Source of the DNA: JBCCCJ01 sp039029315
GTDB lineage: Bacteria > Bacteroidota > Bacteroidia > J057
NCBI GenBank assembly: GCA_039029315.1
Contig: JBCCGK010000129.1
Span: forward strand, 1-29,123
DNA: 29,123 nt
Reading direction: 5' to 3'
Numbering within the stretch: position 1 is the stretch's first letter; every line of letters starts with the position of its first letter. Below the pieces are notes generated by a model, which was given only the letters and a program-made list of their open reading frames with translations, was not told the DNA's origin and did not search any database. The position numbers were made by a program, and so were the translations under genes. Shown in pieces: positions 1 through 7,484 of the stretch.

Positions 1-41
1 ACTTATTTTTTGTACGCGTATTTTTTCCTCATTCTGCGGCT

Positions 42-78
42 TTTTTTGTTCCCATAGCACCACTATGAGAACAAAAAA
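42..78. terminator. Bidirectional rho-independent-type hairpin
   Basis: An inverted repeat pairs 42-57 with 63-78 (16 bp, one mismatch at 52/68) around a 5-nt loop. The outer arms are T6 and A6, so a U-rich tail forms in either direction. It lies about 100 nt beyond the stop codon of the minus-strand FKBP gene, which it probably terminates. The rest of 1-177 holds no recognisable gene. Confidence 0.6.
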
Positions 79-177
79 GGGCCTTGACTGAGAAAAAAAT
101 ACCCCATAAAAATTCTCAGCACAGATTCCAAAACAGTCTCTGAGTGCCTCTGTGTTCAATCTAACGCAGGTTGTCCA

Positions 178-1014
178 CTAACCAACTTTTACCACTTCTA
201 TCTCAAATTCGAGCACAGAATTGGCGGGAATCGGCCCCATGGCTTGTGGCCCATATCCCAAAATGGAAGGAATCAACAAGGTGCCTTTGCCACCTTCACG
301 GAAAAGCGCGATGCCTTCATCCCATCCCCGGATGACACGTCCCTGTCCCAGACCAAAGGTGATGGGTTGTCCACGACCAATGGAGGAATCAAATACTTGT
401 CCATCGAGCAGTTTGCCTGTATAGTGGACACTGACAGATTTGCCAGCTTCGGCCTGTGGCCCTGTTCCTGCTGTCTCGATATGATAATGAAGCCCGTGAT
501 CCGTATGCTGGAATTCCTTGCCTGATTTTTGGGCATGATCCTGAATCAGCATGAGGTCAGTTCTGAATTGCTGATGAAGGGCTTCCCGCATTTTGTCCTG
601 CTCTTTTTTCTGCTCGGCTTCATGTGTTGCCTGATCGATGATTTCCAGCAGTTCAATCTCAAAAATCAATCCTGCATTGGGGGGAATGGCATTGCCGGCT
701 CCACGAGCTCCATATCCGAAATCCGGACTTAGGTACAACTTCCCTTTGCCACCGGGGGCGAATAGGGGAATTCCCTGATCCCAGCCTTTGATGACCTGTC
801 CTTGTCCGAGTTGGAAGGTGAAAGGCTCTCCTCGATCTACAGAAGAGTCAAACTTGCTTCCATCCAAGAGGTAGCCAGTGTAATGGACTTTGACATATTG
901 TCCGGCGGTTGGTTTTGCCCCGCTTCCCTGCTGGGAGACAGTATAAGCGATTCCTTCAGGAGAGGTCAGATATTGGATGCCTTTTTCGGCAAGATAGGTT
1001 TCAATAACGTTCAT
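178..1014 (-). CDS. Tandem-domain FKBP-type peptidyl-prolyl cis-trans isomerase
   Basis: This 278-aa protein has two complete FKBP_C domains, about residues 28-126 and 180-277. Each carries the family's VHYTG..LDG..FDSS start, a GQG.VI.GWD..I stretch and a GYG...PIP/IPPN loop. FKBPs catalyse cis-trans isomerisation of Xaa-Pro bonds and act as folding chaperones. A charged, probably helical linker (about 128-165) separates the domains. No signal peptide or lipobox is visible, so a cytoplasmic location is inferred, whereas many Bacteroidota FKBPs are lipoproteins. The gene follows the AlkD-like gene after 27 nt on the same strand, so co-transcription is plausible. The hairpin at 42-78 probably ends the transcript. 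Confidence 0.93.
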   Translation of the reverse strand: MNVIETYLAEKGIQYLTSPEGIAYTVSQQGSGAKPTAGQYVKVHYTGYLLDGSKFDSSVDRGEPFTFQLGQGQVIKGWDQGIPLFAPGGKGKLYLSPDFGYGARGAGNAIPPNAGLIFEIELLEIIDQATHEAEQKKEQDKMREALHQQFRTDLMLIQDHAQKSGKEFQHTDHGLHYHIETAGTGPQAEAGKSVSVHYTGKLLDGQVFDSSIGRGQPITFGLGQGRVIRGWDEGIALFREGGKGTLLIPSILGYGPQAMGPIPANSVLEFEIEVVKVG

Positions 1015-1041
1015 TGTGATGCTTGAATAAATGGTACTATA

Positions 1042-1719
1042 TCACTCTTGCCGATTCAGATATTTGAGTGCTTCCCGGCGACTGAGGGCAGGCAACTCAT
1101 GTGTCTCGACAAAGGTGCGAACGAGTTCAGCTTCGAATTTGCTATATTGCCGCAACGCCCATCCGATGGCCTTTTGGATAAAAAATTCTTTGGAACCAGC
1201 ACATTGTAGGCAATATCTTTTGAGCAATTCCCAATCTGTTGCCTGCTTGTATTTGAGTTGAAATAAGAGCGCGGTTCGTTGCAGCCACATATTGCCAGAC
1301 TGTATATAGATCTCGGTGCGGGATTGAATCATCTCTGGATGTCGCTGAAAGCATGTTCCGACCAGTGTTCCGGCCAGCATGTCTACAGTATCCCACCAGG
1401 ATTTGTTGACAATCAGAGCTTCGTAGAGATCGAGATGTGAGAGAGGTGCAGATCGTTGGTACCTGATCAGAAGATCAATGGCTGTGTGTTGGAATTCCCG
1501 TTCAGGAAGTGCCCACATCTCTCTTACCAGATTTTCCGGGACAGTGCGATCCTGTTTCCCGACTTCCTTGATAAATTCCTTCGCCAATGCTCGTCTTTTG
1601 CCCGCCTTGATTCCCAGGAATGCGAATTGATCCTTCAAATATGCTTTCATGCTGGCAGCTTCTCCAGGGTCAGCATGGGCATGAAAAGAAGTATGAAGGG
1701 GGATCAATAATGGGTGCAT
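1042..1719 (-). CDS. DNA alkylation repair protein, AlkD-like HEAT-repeat glycosylase
   Basis: The 225-aa product matches the AlkD family: an N-terminal helix with HADPGEAASMKAYLKDQF, then FLGIKAGKRR, then SWWDTVDMLAG, where the Asp after WW corresponds to the AlkD catalytic region, and a C-terminal QKAIGWALRQYSK helix. The family excises N3- and N7-alkylated purines from DNA without base flipping. The frame is open back to 1839. I chose the ATG at 1719 because the family normally starts near this point and because the upstream extension would run through the strong hairpin at 1764-1790. It is probably co-transcribed with the downstream FKBP gene. Confidence 0.88.
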   Translation of the reverse strand: MHPLLIPLHTSFHAHADPGEAASMKAYLKDQFAFLGIKAGKRRALAKEFIKEVGKQDRTVPENLVREMWALPEREFQHTAIDLLIRYQRSAPLSHLDLYEALIVNKSWWDTVDMLAGTLVGTCFQRHPEMIQSRTEIYIQSGNMWLQRTALLFQLKYKQATDWELLKRYCLQCAGSKEFFIQKAIGWALRQYSKFEAELVRTFVETHELPALSRREALKYLNRQE

Positions 1720-1753
1720 AGGTGATATTCCGCGCAATTTACGCAGATCTTGA

Positions 1754-1790
1754 CCCAAAATAAAACCAGCAAGTTGTTCACTTGCTGGTT
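1754..1790 (-). terminator. Rho-independent terminator, minus strand
   Basis: A perfect 11-bp stem (1764-1774 with 1780-1790) has a 5-nt loop and, read on the minus strand, is followed by TTTATTTT. It stands between the YdeI-like gene (ends 1950) and the AlkD-like gene (starts 1719), so it should end the transcript from the former. It also argues against the longer AlkD reading frame. Confidence 0.65.
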
Positions 1791-1949
1791 CAACCCGTAA
1801 ATCTGCTATGATTTTAAGACCTAAACTTGCTTTAAGCACCTTTATGACGAAGCCAAAATGGAAAGGTCACAGGGAGAGGTGATTTTTTTTGAGAAATCTT
1901 TTTTCATCCTCAATACTTTTCTCAAATCCCCCCCCTCTCCACAGCCTCC

Positions 1950-2591
1950 TTACCTTCTTTTCCGGCCTTTGTATGTGTCATGCAGGCCCTCCCCATTTAG
2001 AATGTTTCCAATACATTTGTCAATTCTTGATTCCCGGGTTTTCGATTGTTTAGGGGCTGAAAAATAGAGGATGTATCCTCTTTGTCGGCCTGGTGTCAGG
2101 GCCTCAAAAGCGGATGTTAAGAGGGGATCTTGCTCGAATCTTCTGTGTAGCTCTTCTGGGATAGGGTCGGGATTCTTTTGAAAATGGACCGTTAAGCCTG
2201 CTTTTTCGACTTCAATGGCTTCAAAGATGATGGTTTTTATCTCATCTTCTTTCTTCAAAATCTGCTCCCTACCGGTAAATGTGAGCAAACGGGCTGCTTG
2301 AGCGTTTTTGCCGGGTTTCACGAGCAGCTTATTGTCGTTACTCAAGAGGGATCCCTTGAAGAAGCTGATGGCGCAGTATTCTTTGAAGGCACTGATCAAG
2401 AGCACATTTTTCTTTTGGAATGTGTAGCAAGGGACGCCCCATTTTGCTTCTTCGACCAATCCGCAATCCCAAACGATCCTTCTCAACTCATTTAGTTCCC
2501 TGATCCAGCGATGGACTTTACAATCTGGGGTGCCACCAAGGGGGCATCGCCCGCAGCCTTCTAGCAAATATGTCTCGACTTGATCGGTCAT
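1950..2591 (-). CDS. DUF1801 / YdeI-OmpD-associated family protein
   Basis: This is a 213-aa soluble protein. The N-terminal half resembles the DUF1801 (YdhG/YdeI-like) fold, with VEEAKWGVPCYTF and an ISAFKEYCAISFFKG strand pair. The C-terminal part carries PEELHRRFEQDP and the basic tail typical of the YdeI/OmpD-associated group. The family's biochemical role is not settled; bacteriocin tolerance was proposed for YdeI. An additional N-terminal Cys cluster (CGRCPLGGTPDC) could bind metal. The start codon is only 13 nt from the end of a MITE (2605-2763), so the insertion has probably replaced or separated its native promoter. Confidence 0.78.
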   Translation of the reverse strand: MTDQVETYLLEGCGRCPLGGTPDCKVHRWIRELNELRRIVWDCGLVEEAKWGVPCYTFQKKNVLLISAFKEYCAISFFKGSLLSNDNKLLVKPGKNAQAARLLTFTGREQILKKEDEIKTIIFEAIEVEKAGLTVHFQKNPDPIPEELHRRFEQDPLLTSAFEALTPGRQRGYILYFSAPKQSKTRESRIDKCIGNILNGEGLHDTYKGRKRR

Positions 2592-2604
2592 GGATGCAGA
2601 TTTA

Positions 2605-2763
2605 GAAACTGTCTTGATTTCTCTTTTACCTAAGTAAATTTGGCTTTTTGGAACCTGAGTGCGTCATTTTTTCTCGAAAGACCTCGATATTCCTCAAAAA
2701 AATTCCTTCTCAGAACCCAAAATCCTGCTTTCTTCAGACAAAAACCAAAATCAAGACAGTTTC
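2605..2763. mobile_element. MITE copy 1 (159 bp, 16-bp terminal inverted repeats, TTA target duplication)
   Basis: The element starts with GAAACTGTCTTGATTT and ends with its exact inverted repeat. It is flanked by TTA on both sides (2602-2604 and 2764-2766). A second copy at 25005-25164 differs by a handful of substitutions and one indel. It has no coding capacity, so it is a non-autonomous element. A 3-bp TNA-type duplication is known for some IS5-family subgroups (ISL2/IS1031-like), so such a transposase is the likely mobiliser; that is inference. Confidence 0.85.
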
Positions 2764-2773
2764 TTAGTCTCAA

Positions 2774-2929
2774 TTATTGGCAAGCCAAATAGTCATACAT
2801 GTTCAACAAAAGATATCTATCCTGATTGAGACAATACTGAAACGGCTCCTTGATAGACTCTTCTCCTTCAGCTGTACTGGCAACATCAACAAGGAGAGTC
2901 AAATTCTCTGACAAAGAAAATCCAGCGGG
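2774..2929 (-). pseudogene. Possible decayed C-terminal coding remnant
   Basis: Between the regulator gene and the MITE an open frame of 51 codons ends in TAA at 2774-2776. Its composition looks coding, for example EESIKEPFQYCLNQDRYLLL near the end. There is no ATG except eight codons before the stop, and an in-frame TGA lies just upstream at 2930-2932. It may be the tail of a lost gene downstream of the regulator. I do not recognise the family. It could also be a chance open frame. Confidence 0.3.
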
Positions 2930-2940
2930 TCAAGGCTTGG

Positions 2941-3861
2941 CTACACATCGACAACAAGCTTGTAGCCCACCCCGCGAATGTTGACAATTTTCACGGATGG
3001 ATCGGCTTCAAGTTTCTTGCGCAATTTTGAAATGAAGACATCCAGCGTTCTGCCAACATAGCTGCCTTCATCTCCCCACACCCGATTGAGAATCACCTCT
3101 CGCTCGATGGTTGAGTTGACATCATTGTGGAGCAACAGCAGAAGATCTGCTTCTTTGCTCGTTAGCTCTATTCGTTCATCTCTCATCACCAATTCTGAAT
3201 TTCGCTTATCAAAATGAAATTCGCCCAGGGGAATCAGATTGGTGTCGATGTGGGGCTGACTTCTTTTTTTCCAGAAAACTACGCAGCCCATGATGATGAG
3301 CATGAAGAGTCCCAGGATAGAAATATAGTTTAGCTGTTTTGATTTGCTTTGCGATCCTTCCGAAGGATCGGTGCCAGAAACATGAAAGGCGGATGAGATC
3401 GAGGGGGACGCGTTCGTTTCGGATGTCTCTACCAGCGTAAACAACAGTTGGTAACATGATTTAGGCACTTTTCTACCAATACAGGGAGTCATATTCCCTT
3501 GATCCTGGATATACATTCGGTAACTATGGACCACTTCCCCTGTTTCGCAGGCATGTACGGCCATGAAATAGTTAAGATTCATGCCTGCTGTTCGGATGAC
3601 ATCCTCAACGGTTAATGCAAGTTCTCCCGGATCGAAAGCAAATTCTGTATCGAATAGAATTCTGTATCGATCTTCCTCTTTTTCGATGGGCAATACACGA
3701 GAGACACTATCTCCCGAATTGAGGAGAACCTGATGTCCAATCATTCGCAAGACTACTTCTAGCTGTTGCTCGTTTTGGATGTCATGAGCCTGACTGATGG
3801 AAGGAGCCAGCAGGAAACTTACAAGGACAATCAATAAGAGGCTAATAAGCTTGGATCTCAT
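2941..3861 (-). CDS. Membrane-tethered winged-helix transcriptional regulator (Trans_reg_C)
   Basis: The 306-aa protein has a signal peptide (1-25, ending SQA), a periplasmic region (about 26-177, with Cys105, 127 and 136), one transmembrane helix (about 178-197) and a cytoplasmic OmpR/PhoB-type winged helix (about 210-304: ELTSKEADLL, EREVILNRVWG, VGRTLDVFISKLRKKL, IVNIRGVGYKL). It lacks a receiver domain, so it is a one-component sensor comparable in logic to ToxR/CadC, though here the DNA-binding domain is C-terminal. OmpR-type domains bind direct repeats about 10-11 bp apart, and such TTTACA repeats lie at 3870-3926 right upstream. This suggests autoregulation. The periplasmic signal is unknown. 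Confidence 0.88.
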   Translation of the reverse strand: MRSKLISLLLIVLVSFLLAPSISQAHDIQNEQQLEVVLRMIGHQVLLNSGDSVSRVLPIEKEEDRYRILFDTEFAFDPGELALTVEDVIRTAGMNLNYFMAVHACETGEVVHSYRMYIQDQGNMTPCIGRKVPKSCYQLLFTLVETSETNASPSISSAFHVSGTDPSEGSQSKSKQLNYISILGLFMLIIMGCVVFWKKRSQPHIDTNLIPLGEFHFDKRNSELVMRDERIELTSKEADLLLLLHNDVNSTIEREVILNRVWGDEGSYVGRTLDVFISKLRKKLEADPSVKIVNIRGVGYKLVVDV

Positions 3862-3865
3862 CTGT

Positions 3866-3873
3866 CAAATTTA
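3866..3873 (-). promoter_or_regulatory. -7 box of the winged-helix regulator gene, apparently leaderless
   Basis: On the minus strand TAAATTTG matches the Bacteroidota -7 consensus TAnnTTTG and is followed by ACAG and then the ATG at 3861. Transcription would begin at or next to the start codon. The same ATTTGACAGA string occurs in the promoter at 13879 upstream of the lipoprotein gene. Confidence 0.45.
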
Positions 3874-3926
3874 CTTGAATCTTGTATAATAAGGCATAAT
3901 TTACACAAGATTTACATCTTTTTACA
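3870..3926. promoter_or_regulatory. Phased TTTACA repeats (predicted winged-helix operator)
   Basis: TTTACA begins at 3900, 3911 and 3921, with TTTAC at 3870, giving 11- and 10-bp spacing as expected for an OmpR/PhoB-type dimer or tetramer on one DNA face. The last unit is followed by GT. Almost the same array is found at 13810-13846. It lies in the divergent region between the regulator and the CD-NTase gene, so it could act on either. Confidence 0.55.
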
Positions 3927-4000
3927 GTCAATCTTGGGAATGATTGTCTTGTGATGGAGTGTAGTTATTTGATCTTTTGCGAAAAACCATGTCATTGTTT

Positions 4001-4028
4001 TTTGTTTTGCCATTTTATTGTACTTTTG
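4001..4028 (+). promoter_or_regulatory. Candidate promoter of the CBASS/Cmr operon
   Basis: TACTTTTG at 4021-4028 fits the TAnnTTTG -7 consensus. TTTG at 4001-4004 (16 nt upstream) or ATTG at 3995-3998 (22 nt upstream) are possible -33 boxes; both spacings are slightly off the usual 19-21 nt. It would give a leader of roughly 130 nt before the CD-NTase ATG. Confidence 0.4.
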
Positions 4029-4073
4029 TGGAGCGAGTCTGTTCCATTTCTATTAACCATCACTTAGAAGAAA

Positions 4074-4142
4074 GCAATTTACTCCTCAGTATTGCTGTTT
4101 TTCTTCAATTGATCTAATAAATACTGCAATCTGCTAGATTGC
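4074..4142 (+). promoter_or_regulatory. Structured leader with mutually exclusive stems
   Basis: GCAATCT (4126-4132) and AGATTGC (4136-4142) form a perfect 7-bp hairpin 21 nt before the ATG at 4164. CAGTATT (4087-4093) can pair with AATACTG (4120-4126). Alternatively GCAAT (4074-4078) can pair with ATTGC (4091-4095), which is followed by TGTTTTTC. The first two stems share base 4126 and the last two share 4091-4093. This resembles an attenuator, but the stems are short and AT-rich and may be accidental. Confidence 0.3.
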
Positions 4143-4163
4143 TTCATTCAAAAAGTGAGTTCC

Positions 4164-4961
4164 ATGAGCATCAATGGACAATTGACACGTTTTTCCCGAG
4201 AGGAATTGGTTTTAGGTAGGAAAGCCAGAGAGCGCAATGACATCAATCGGTCTCTGGATCATTTGGAAAAGATCTTGAAGGATCAATTGAGGGATGAGGT
4301 TCAATCATTCCTTCGCTTTGGCTCTTACACCCGTAATACCATTTTGCCTAGACAATATGATCCGGGATCAGACATTGATCTGATGGTGGTGATGAATACA
4401 AAAGATCGGGAATTACAGCCAGGAACTTATCGAAAAAAGCTTCTGGATGTTATCAGTCAGGCCTATCCCAACTCTTTGTCTCAAAAGGATTTCCCTGCAG
4501 TTAAATTAGAGTTGAAGTCTATCAAATTTGATTTGGTACCTGCGGTGTGTGAGACGTCTTGGTGGGGAAGCAAGACATATTATATTCCAGACGCTAGAGA
4601 TACTTGGCAAGAGACAGTGCCAAACGATATCAATGAGAAGTTAGGGCAAGTCAATGAGGCAATAGGGGGCAATATATTTCGGAACGTCATCAGATTGTGT
4701 AAGCATTGGAATTCAACCAGATCCAGACCAAAATTACCTTCTTATTTAATGGAAAAGAAGATCCTTAATCTGAGTGCATGGTTTTACTGGAAAAATACAT
4801 ATGAAGGATTTATGGATTCCTTGGATTTAGTTGCAGGAGATCAAGCGGGTGTTCGGGATGCAATGAGATGGATTCGGGAATATGAAGGGAATGGATGGCG
4901 CGAACCCAATGAAGCCAAACAATTACAATGGTTGAGGAAATTGTTGCCAAAATTAGGATGA
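4164..4961 (+). CDS. CD-NTase (SMODS / cGAS-DncV-like nucleotidyltransferase)
   Basis: This 265-aa enzyme has the polymerase-beta-type core of CD-NTases: FGSYTRNT (Gly53-Ser54), GSDIDL with metal-binding Asp70 and Asp72, and the third acidic residue Asp123 in KFDLVPA. A C-terminal helical region contains IRLCKHWN and PSYLMEK, as in SMODS proteins. The family makes cyclic di- or trinucleotides that trigger a paired effector in CBASS anti-phage defence. Product and clade cannot be read from sequence alone. GTG at 4155 is an alternative start; ATG at 4164 preserves the full core. The neighbouring S-4TM gene, 102 nt downstream, is the expected effector. No Cap2/Cap3 (E1/E2, JAB) or HORMA/TRIP13 partners are present. 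Confidence 0.9.
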   Translation: MSINGQLTRFSREELVLGRKARERNDINRSLDHLEKILKDQLRDEVQSFLRFGSYTRNTILPRQYDPGSDIDLMVVMNTKDRELQPGTYRKKLLDVISQAYPNSLSQKDFPAVKLELKSIKFDLVPAVCETSWWGSKTYYIPDARDTWQETVPNDINEKLGQVNEAIGGNIFRNVIRLCKHWNSTRSRPKLPSYLMEKKILNLSAWFYWKNTYEGFMDSLDLVAGDQAGVRDAMRWIREYEGNGWREPNEAKQLQWLRKLLPKLG

Positions 4962-5026
4962 ATGAACTTCGACACTCTTCTTGGCATTTCTCAGAATATT
5001 TCCGAACATCACAATTTTATTGTTGG

Positions 5027-5052
5027 ATGATTTTTCTGTGCAAGAAAATCAT
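5027..5052 (+). other. AT-rich hairpin between CD-NTase and effector genes
   Basis: ATGATTTT at 5027-5034 pairs with AAAATCAT at 5045-5052 around a 10-nt loop, just before the effector start. A weak dyad ACAAT/ATTGT lies upstream at 5011-5023. It might modulate translation of the toxic effector, but the stem is AT-only apart from one G-C pair. Confidence 0.25.
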
Positions 5053-5063
5053 ACTTATTTTCA

Positions 5064-6314
5064 ATGCTTATCAATGAATTCCACATGGCTGACAAGATAA
5101 CAGATTTTACCAATCGACTGTTGGAGTTGGTTGGGAAAGATCAGATTGATGATACGATCAAAATACTTCAACAATTGTTCAAAAACAGCCCAACATATAC
5201 TGAGTTGATCCTTCACTCGGCTAGATATCACAGCATTATCAAAGATGTTCATCTTGGGCTTCTCAATCCACAAGAAAGTCAAGGAGAAAAAACAAAAATT
5301 CGACAGGCTTTGATTTATATGATCAACGAACTGAAAGAAAATGTGCAAAATGATCGGACGCTGATAACTGAAATAGAATCTTTTATTGACCAACATCAGG
5401 AACAATTGAAGAAAGAGAATTCAGGAATCAACGGACTCCGAAATGACCTATATACAAGACAAGTGGAACCAGGGTATGTCAAGCTATTGGCCGCCCAAAA
5501 GCAGATCTACATTGAAGGAAAACGCATCAAGGAGATCATATTCTTCGCAAGTTTATTCACTGCTGTTATCTTCCCAATCCTACTAAAATATTTCCCTAAT
5601 CATGAGCCAGCCATTGGAATACTTGGTGGACTGATATCTATAGCAGCTGCATATTTATTACCTGCCATTCCTTCCAAAAAAGCCGCTACTGCGGCAAATA
5701 TTCAGGAAGAGTTTGATACAAAACTTTACAAAATGGAATGGAATCAATCATTGGCAGGAAATAAAGTAAGTAAACGAGAAATCGAGCGAGCAAATAAACG
5801 CCTGAAGGACCGTAGCAATATTGACGATAGTCCATGGTATCAAGACTATCGAAACATGGAACATTCTCAGGCAGTATTGCATTGTATGCAAGAGAATTTG
5901 TATTGGGACAGGAAACAGAAGATGAAATATGCCACCTTTTTGGGCATTGTCGCAAGCTGTCTATTTGTATTGGGATGGATCTGGGGGTTTGAGATATTGG
6001 AGTTGCATCATCTAGAATATTTAGCCGGAGTGTTCTTTCCATTTTCTGGATTCCTGATGTATCTGATACAGACCATTTGGCGATCTCATGCTTCAAGTAT
6101 AGGAGGGATGCAGAAAGAATCTTCTGCCCAAATTCTCAGTGAAAAATATCAGGGAACTCCATTTCCAATTCCAGACACAGAACTTAGGAACCTCCAGGAT
6201 GCCATCTATACATCTCGCAAAACGGGAGACCTTGTCCCAGAATGGTTCTACAATTTGTTCAAAGAATCCCATGAATCTGCATTGGAAGATACGGCAAGCG
6301 ACCTCAACCAATAA
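5064..6314 (+). CDS. EAD11-S-4TM putative pore-forming CBASS effector
   Basis: The 416-aa protein starts with a helical adaptor (about 8-95) resembling Effector-Associated Domain 11: an LELVGKDQIDDTIKILQQLF helix, ILHSARYHSIIKDVHLGLL, then KIRQALIYMINEL. A linker leads to four predicted membrane helices at about 157-175, 182-201, 290-308 and 317-338. The segment with SPWYQDYRNMEHSQAVLHCM and NLYWDRKQKMKY, plus NLQDAIYTSRK and LVPEWFYNLF near the end, is characteristic of S-4TM (SMODS-associating 4TM) effectors, thought to breach the inner membrane when the CD-NTase nucleotide is sensed. EADs are homotypic docking domains, so a partner bearing EAD11 is implied but not encoded here. ATG at 5085 is an alternative start. 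The gene ends 12 nt before cmr1. Confidence 0.85.
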   Translation: MLINEFHMADKITDFTNRLLELVGKDQIDDTIKILQQLFKNSPTYTELILHSARYHSIIKDVHLGLLNPQESQGEKTKIRQALIYMINELKENVQNDRTLITEIESFIDQHQEQLKKENSGINGLRNDLYTRQVEPGYVKLLAAQKQIYIEGKRIKEIIFFASLFTAVIFPILLKYFPNHEPAIGILGGLISIAAAYLLPAIPSKKAATAANIQEEFDTKLYKMEWNQSLAGNKVSKREIERANKRLKDRSNIDDSPWYQDYRNMEHSQAVLHCMQENLYWDRKQKMKYATFLGIVASCLFVLGWIWGFEILELHHLEYLAGVFFPFSGFLMYLIQTIWRSHASSIGGMQKESSAQILSEKYQGTPFPIPDTELRNLQDAIYTSRKTGDLVPEWFYNLFKESHESALEDTASDLNQ

Positions 6315-6326
6315 TCTTTTCCTACT

Positions 6327-7484
6327 ATGCCATTTCACCATACCTTTTCCCTCAAACAGCATACACCCATCATCCATTTCCAGTATGGAGAAGAAGGAGC
6401 GAGTCTCCGACCGACGGAGCTGAAACCCAAGTTGGATGCCTATATCTTCGAGCAATTGTCTGACGATATTCCGATGTCTTGGAGGGTGGGTAAACAAAAA
6501 GCTGAACACCCTGCCCTCGATTACAAGCTTCGCATCATGCTGACAGGCAAAAAAACCTATCGCATGATTACCCAAAGAGATAATATTCCGATGTTTTTTG
6601 GGAATATGGGAAATGATTATTCTCAGAAACCCAAAGCGCTTGTTAGGACGGAAAAGCCTGTAGAGGTACAAATCCTTTGTATGAATCCAGACTTGATGGA
6701 GACCGTGATGGCGGCCTTTCCTGGCTTCATTGCCAGAACCAACTTTGGGACACGTCAGAATAAGGGCTTTGGTAGTTTTTCGCTTTGGGATGAGAAGAAA
6801 GAAACCCTTTATGATTTGTCTGAGGTATTGCCCAAAACACCCTATCTCTCTGTGCGAACGACTGACCTCAATGCCATCCTCACAGTAATCAATTACTATT
6901 TTCAACGCCTCAAATCCGGGATTAATTATCGCAATCATTATGAGAAGGGCTTTCTCAGACAGTATCTGGACAAACATGCTTCCTATGTCTGGGAAAAACG
7001 CTGGCTCAAAGAGACCTTTGTCGGTGGCCTTTCTCCAGATAGCCGAACAGAATATTTTGCAAGAGCCTTGCTAGGCATGCCGGGTTCTTTTTCCTTCAAG
7101 CCAAATAGGAATGGAAACAGGCCACCGTATCCACAAAATACAACAGACATCACTGTCGAAGGAAAAACAAAGGGAGACAAAGAAATCGCCCGAATCAAAT
7201 CCCCGATTACTTTCAAGCCGATTATCTATGATAGAGAATGCAGGATTTATGTTGTGAGTCGAGAATTCAATGAAGAGGAAAAAAAGCAGTTGGACAAGCA
7301 ACTATTTGAATTTTCCCATGCTCAAACAAAAGCAAGTCTGGGCCTCCCCCCCAAGGAACAATTTTTCTCCCTGTCTGATGTGATCAGAAAATACCATGAA
7401 CACTTGGGCAATCGATTTGAAGCGAGAGATTTTTCAGGTCGAGTTCGACAAACAGTAACCATCCATACACCCCAAAACGCATGA
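6327..7484 (+). CDS. cmr1: Type III-B CRISPR RAMP protein Cmr1
   Basis: The 385-aa protein starts with a RAMP strand containing TPIIHFQ, then LRPTELKPKLDAYI, comparable to the Cmr1 LR.TELK pattern. The glycine-rich RAMP loop is RTNFGTRQNKGFGSFSL. YYFQRLKSGINYR follows, and a second ferredoxin-like half includes ARALLGMPGSF. Cmr1 caps the 3' end of the guide-target duplex in the Cmr complex. It is the first gene of the canonical cmr order, starts 12 nt after the S-4TM effector gene, and overlaps cmr2 by four bases (ATGA). Assignment to Cmr1 rather than another RAMP rests partly on position. Confidence 0.78.
   Translation: MPFHHTFSLKQHTPIIHFQYGEEGASLRPTELKPKLDAYIFEQLSDDIPMSWRVGKQKAEHPALDYKLRIMLTGKKTYRMITQRDNIPMFFGNMGNDYSQKPKALVRTEKPVEVQILCMNPDLMETVMAAFPGFIARTNFGTRQNKGFGSFSLWDEKKETLYDLSEVLPKTPYLSVRTTDLNAILTVINYYFQRLKSGINYRNHYEKGFLRQYLDKHASYVWEKRWLKETFVGGLSPDSRTEYFARALLGMPGSFSFKPNRNGNRPPYPQNTTDITVEGKTKGDKEIARIKSPITFKPIIYDRECRIYVVSREFNEEEKKQLDKQLFEFSHAQTKASLGLPPKEQFFSLSDVIRKYHEHLGNRFEARDFSGRVRQTVTIHTPQNA

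Noticed and set aside
1720..1839. Longer AlkD start at 1839
   Set aside because: The extension crosses an 11-bp terminator hairpin and adds 40 residues absent from the family.
2605..2763. MITE as an attachment site or defence-island boundary
   Set aside because: The two copies have their own 3-bp duplications and lie 22 kb apart in unrelated contexts, and copy 2 is deep in the paa cluster, so they are independent insertions.
6093..6977. 294-codon minus-strand frame opposite the effector/cmr1 junction
   Set aside because: It spans the antisense of two well-recognised genes, gives no family pattern and is rich in residues typical of antisense frames.
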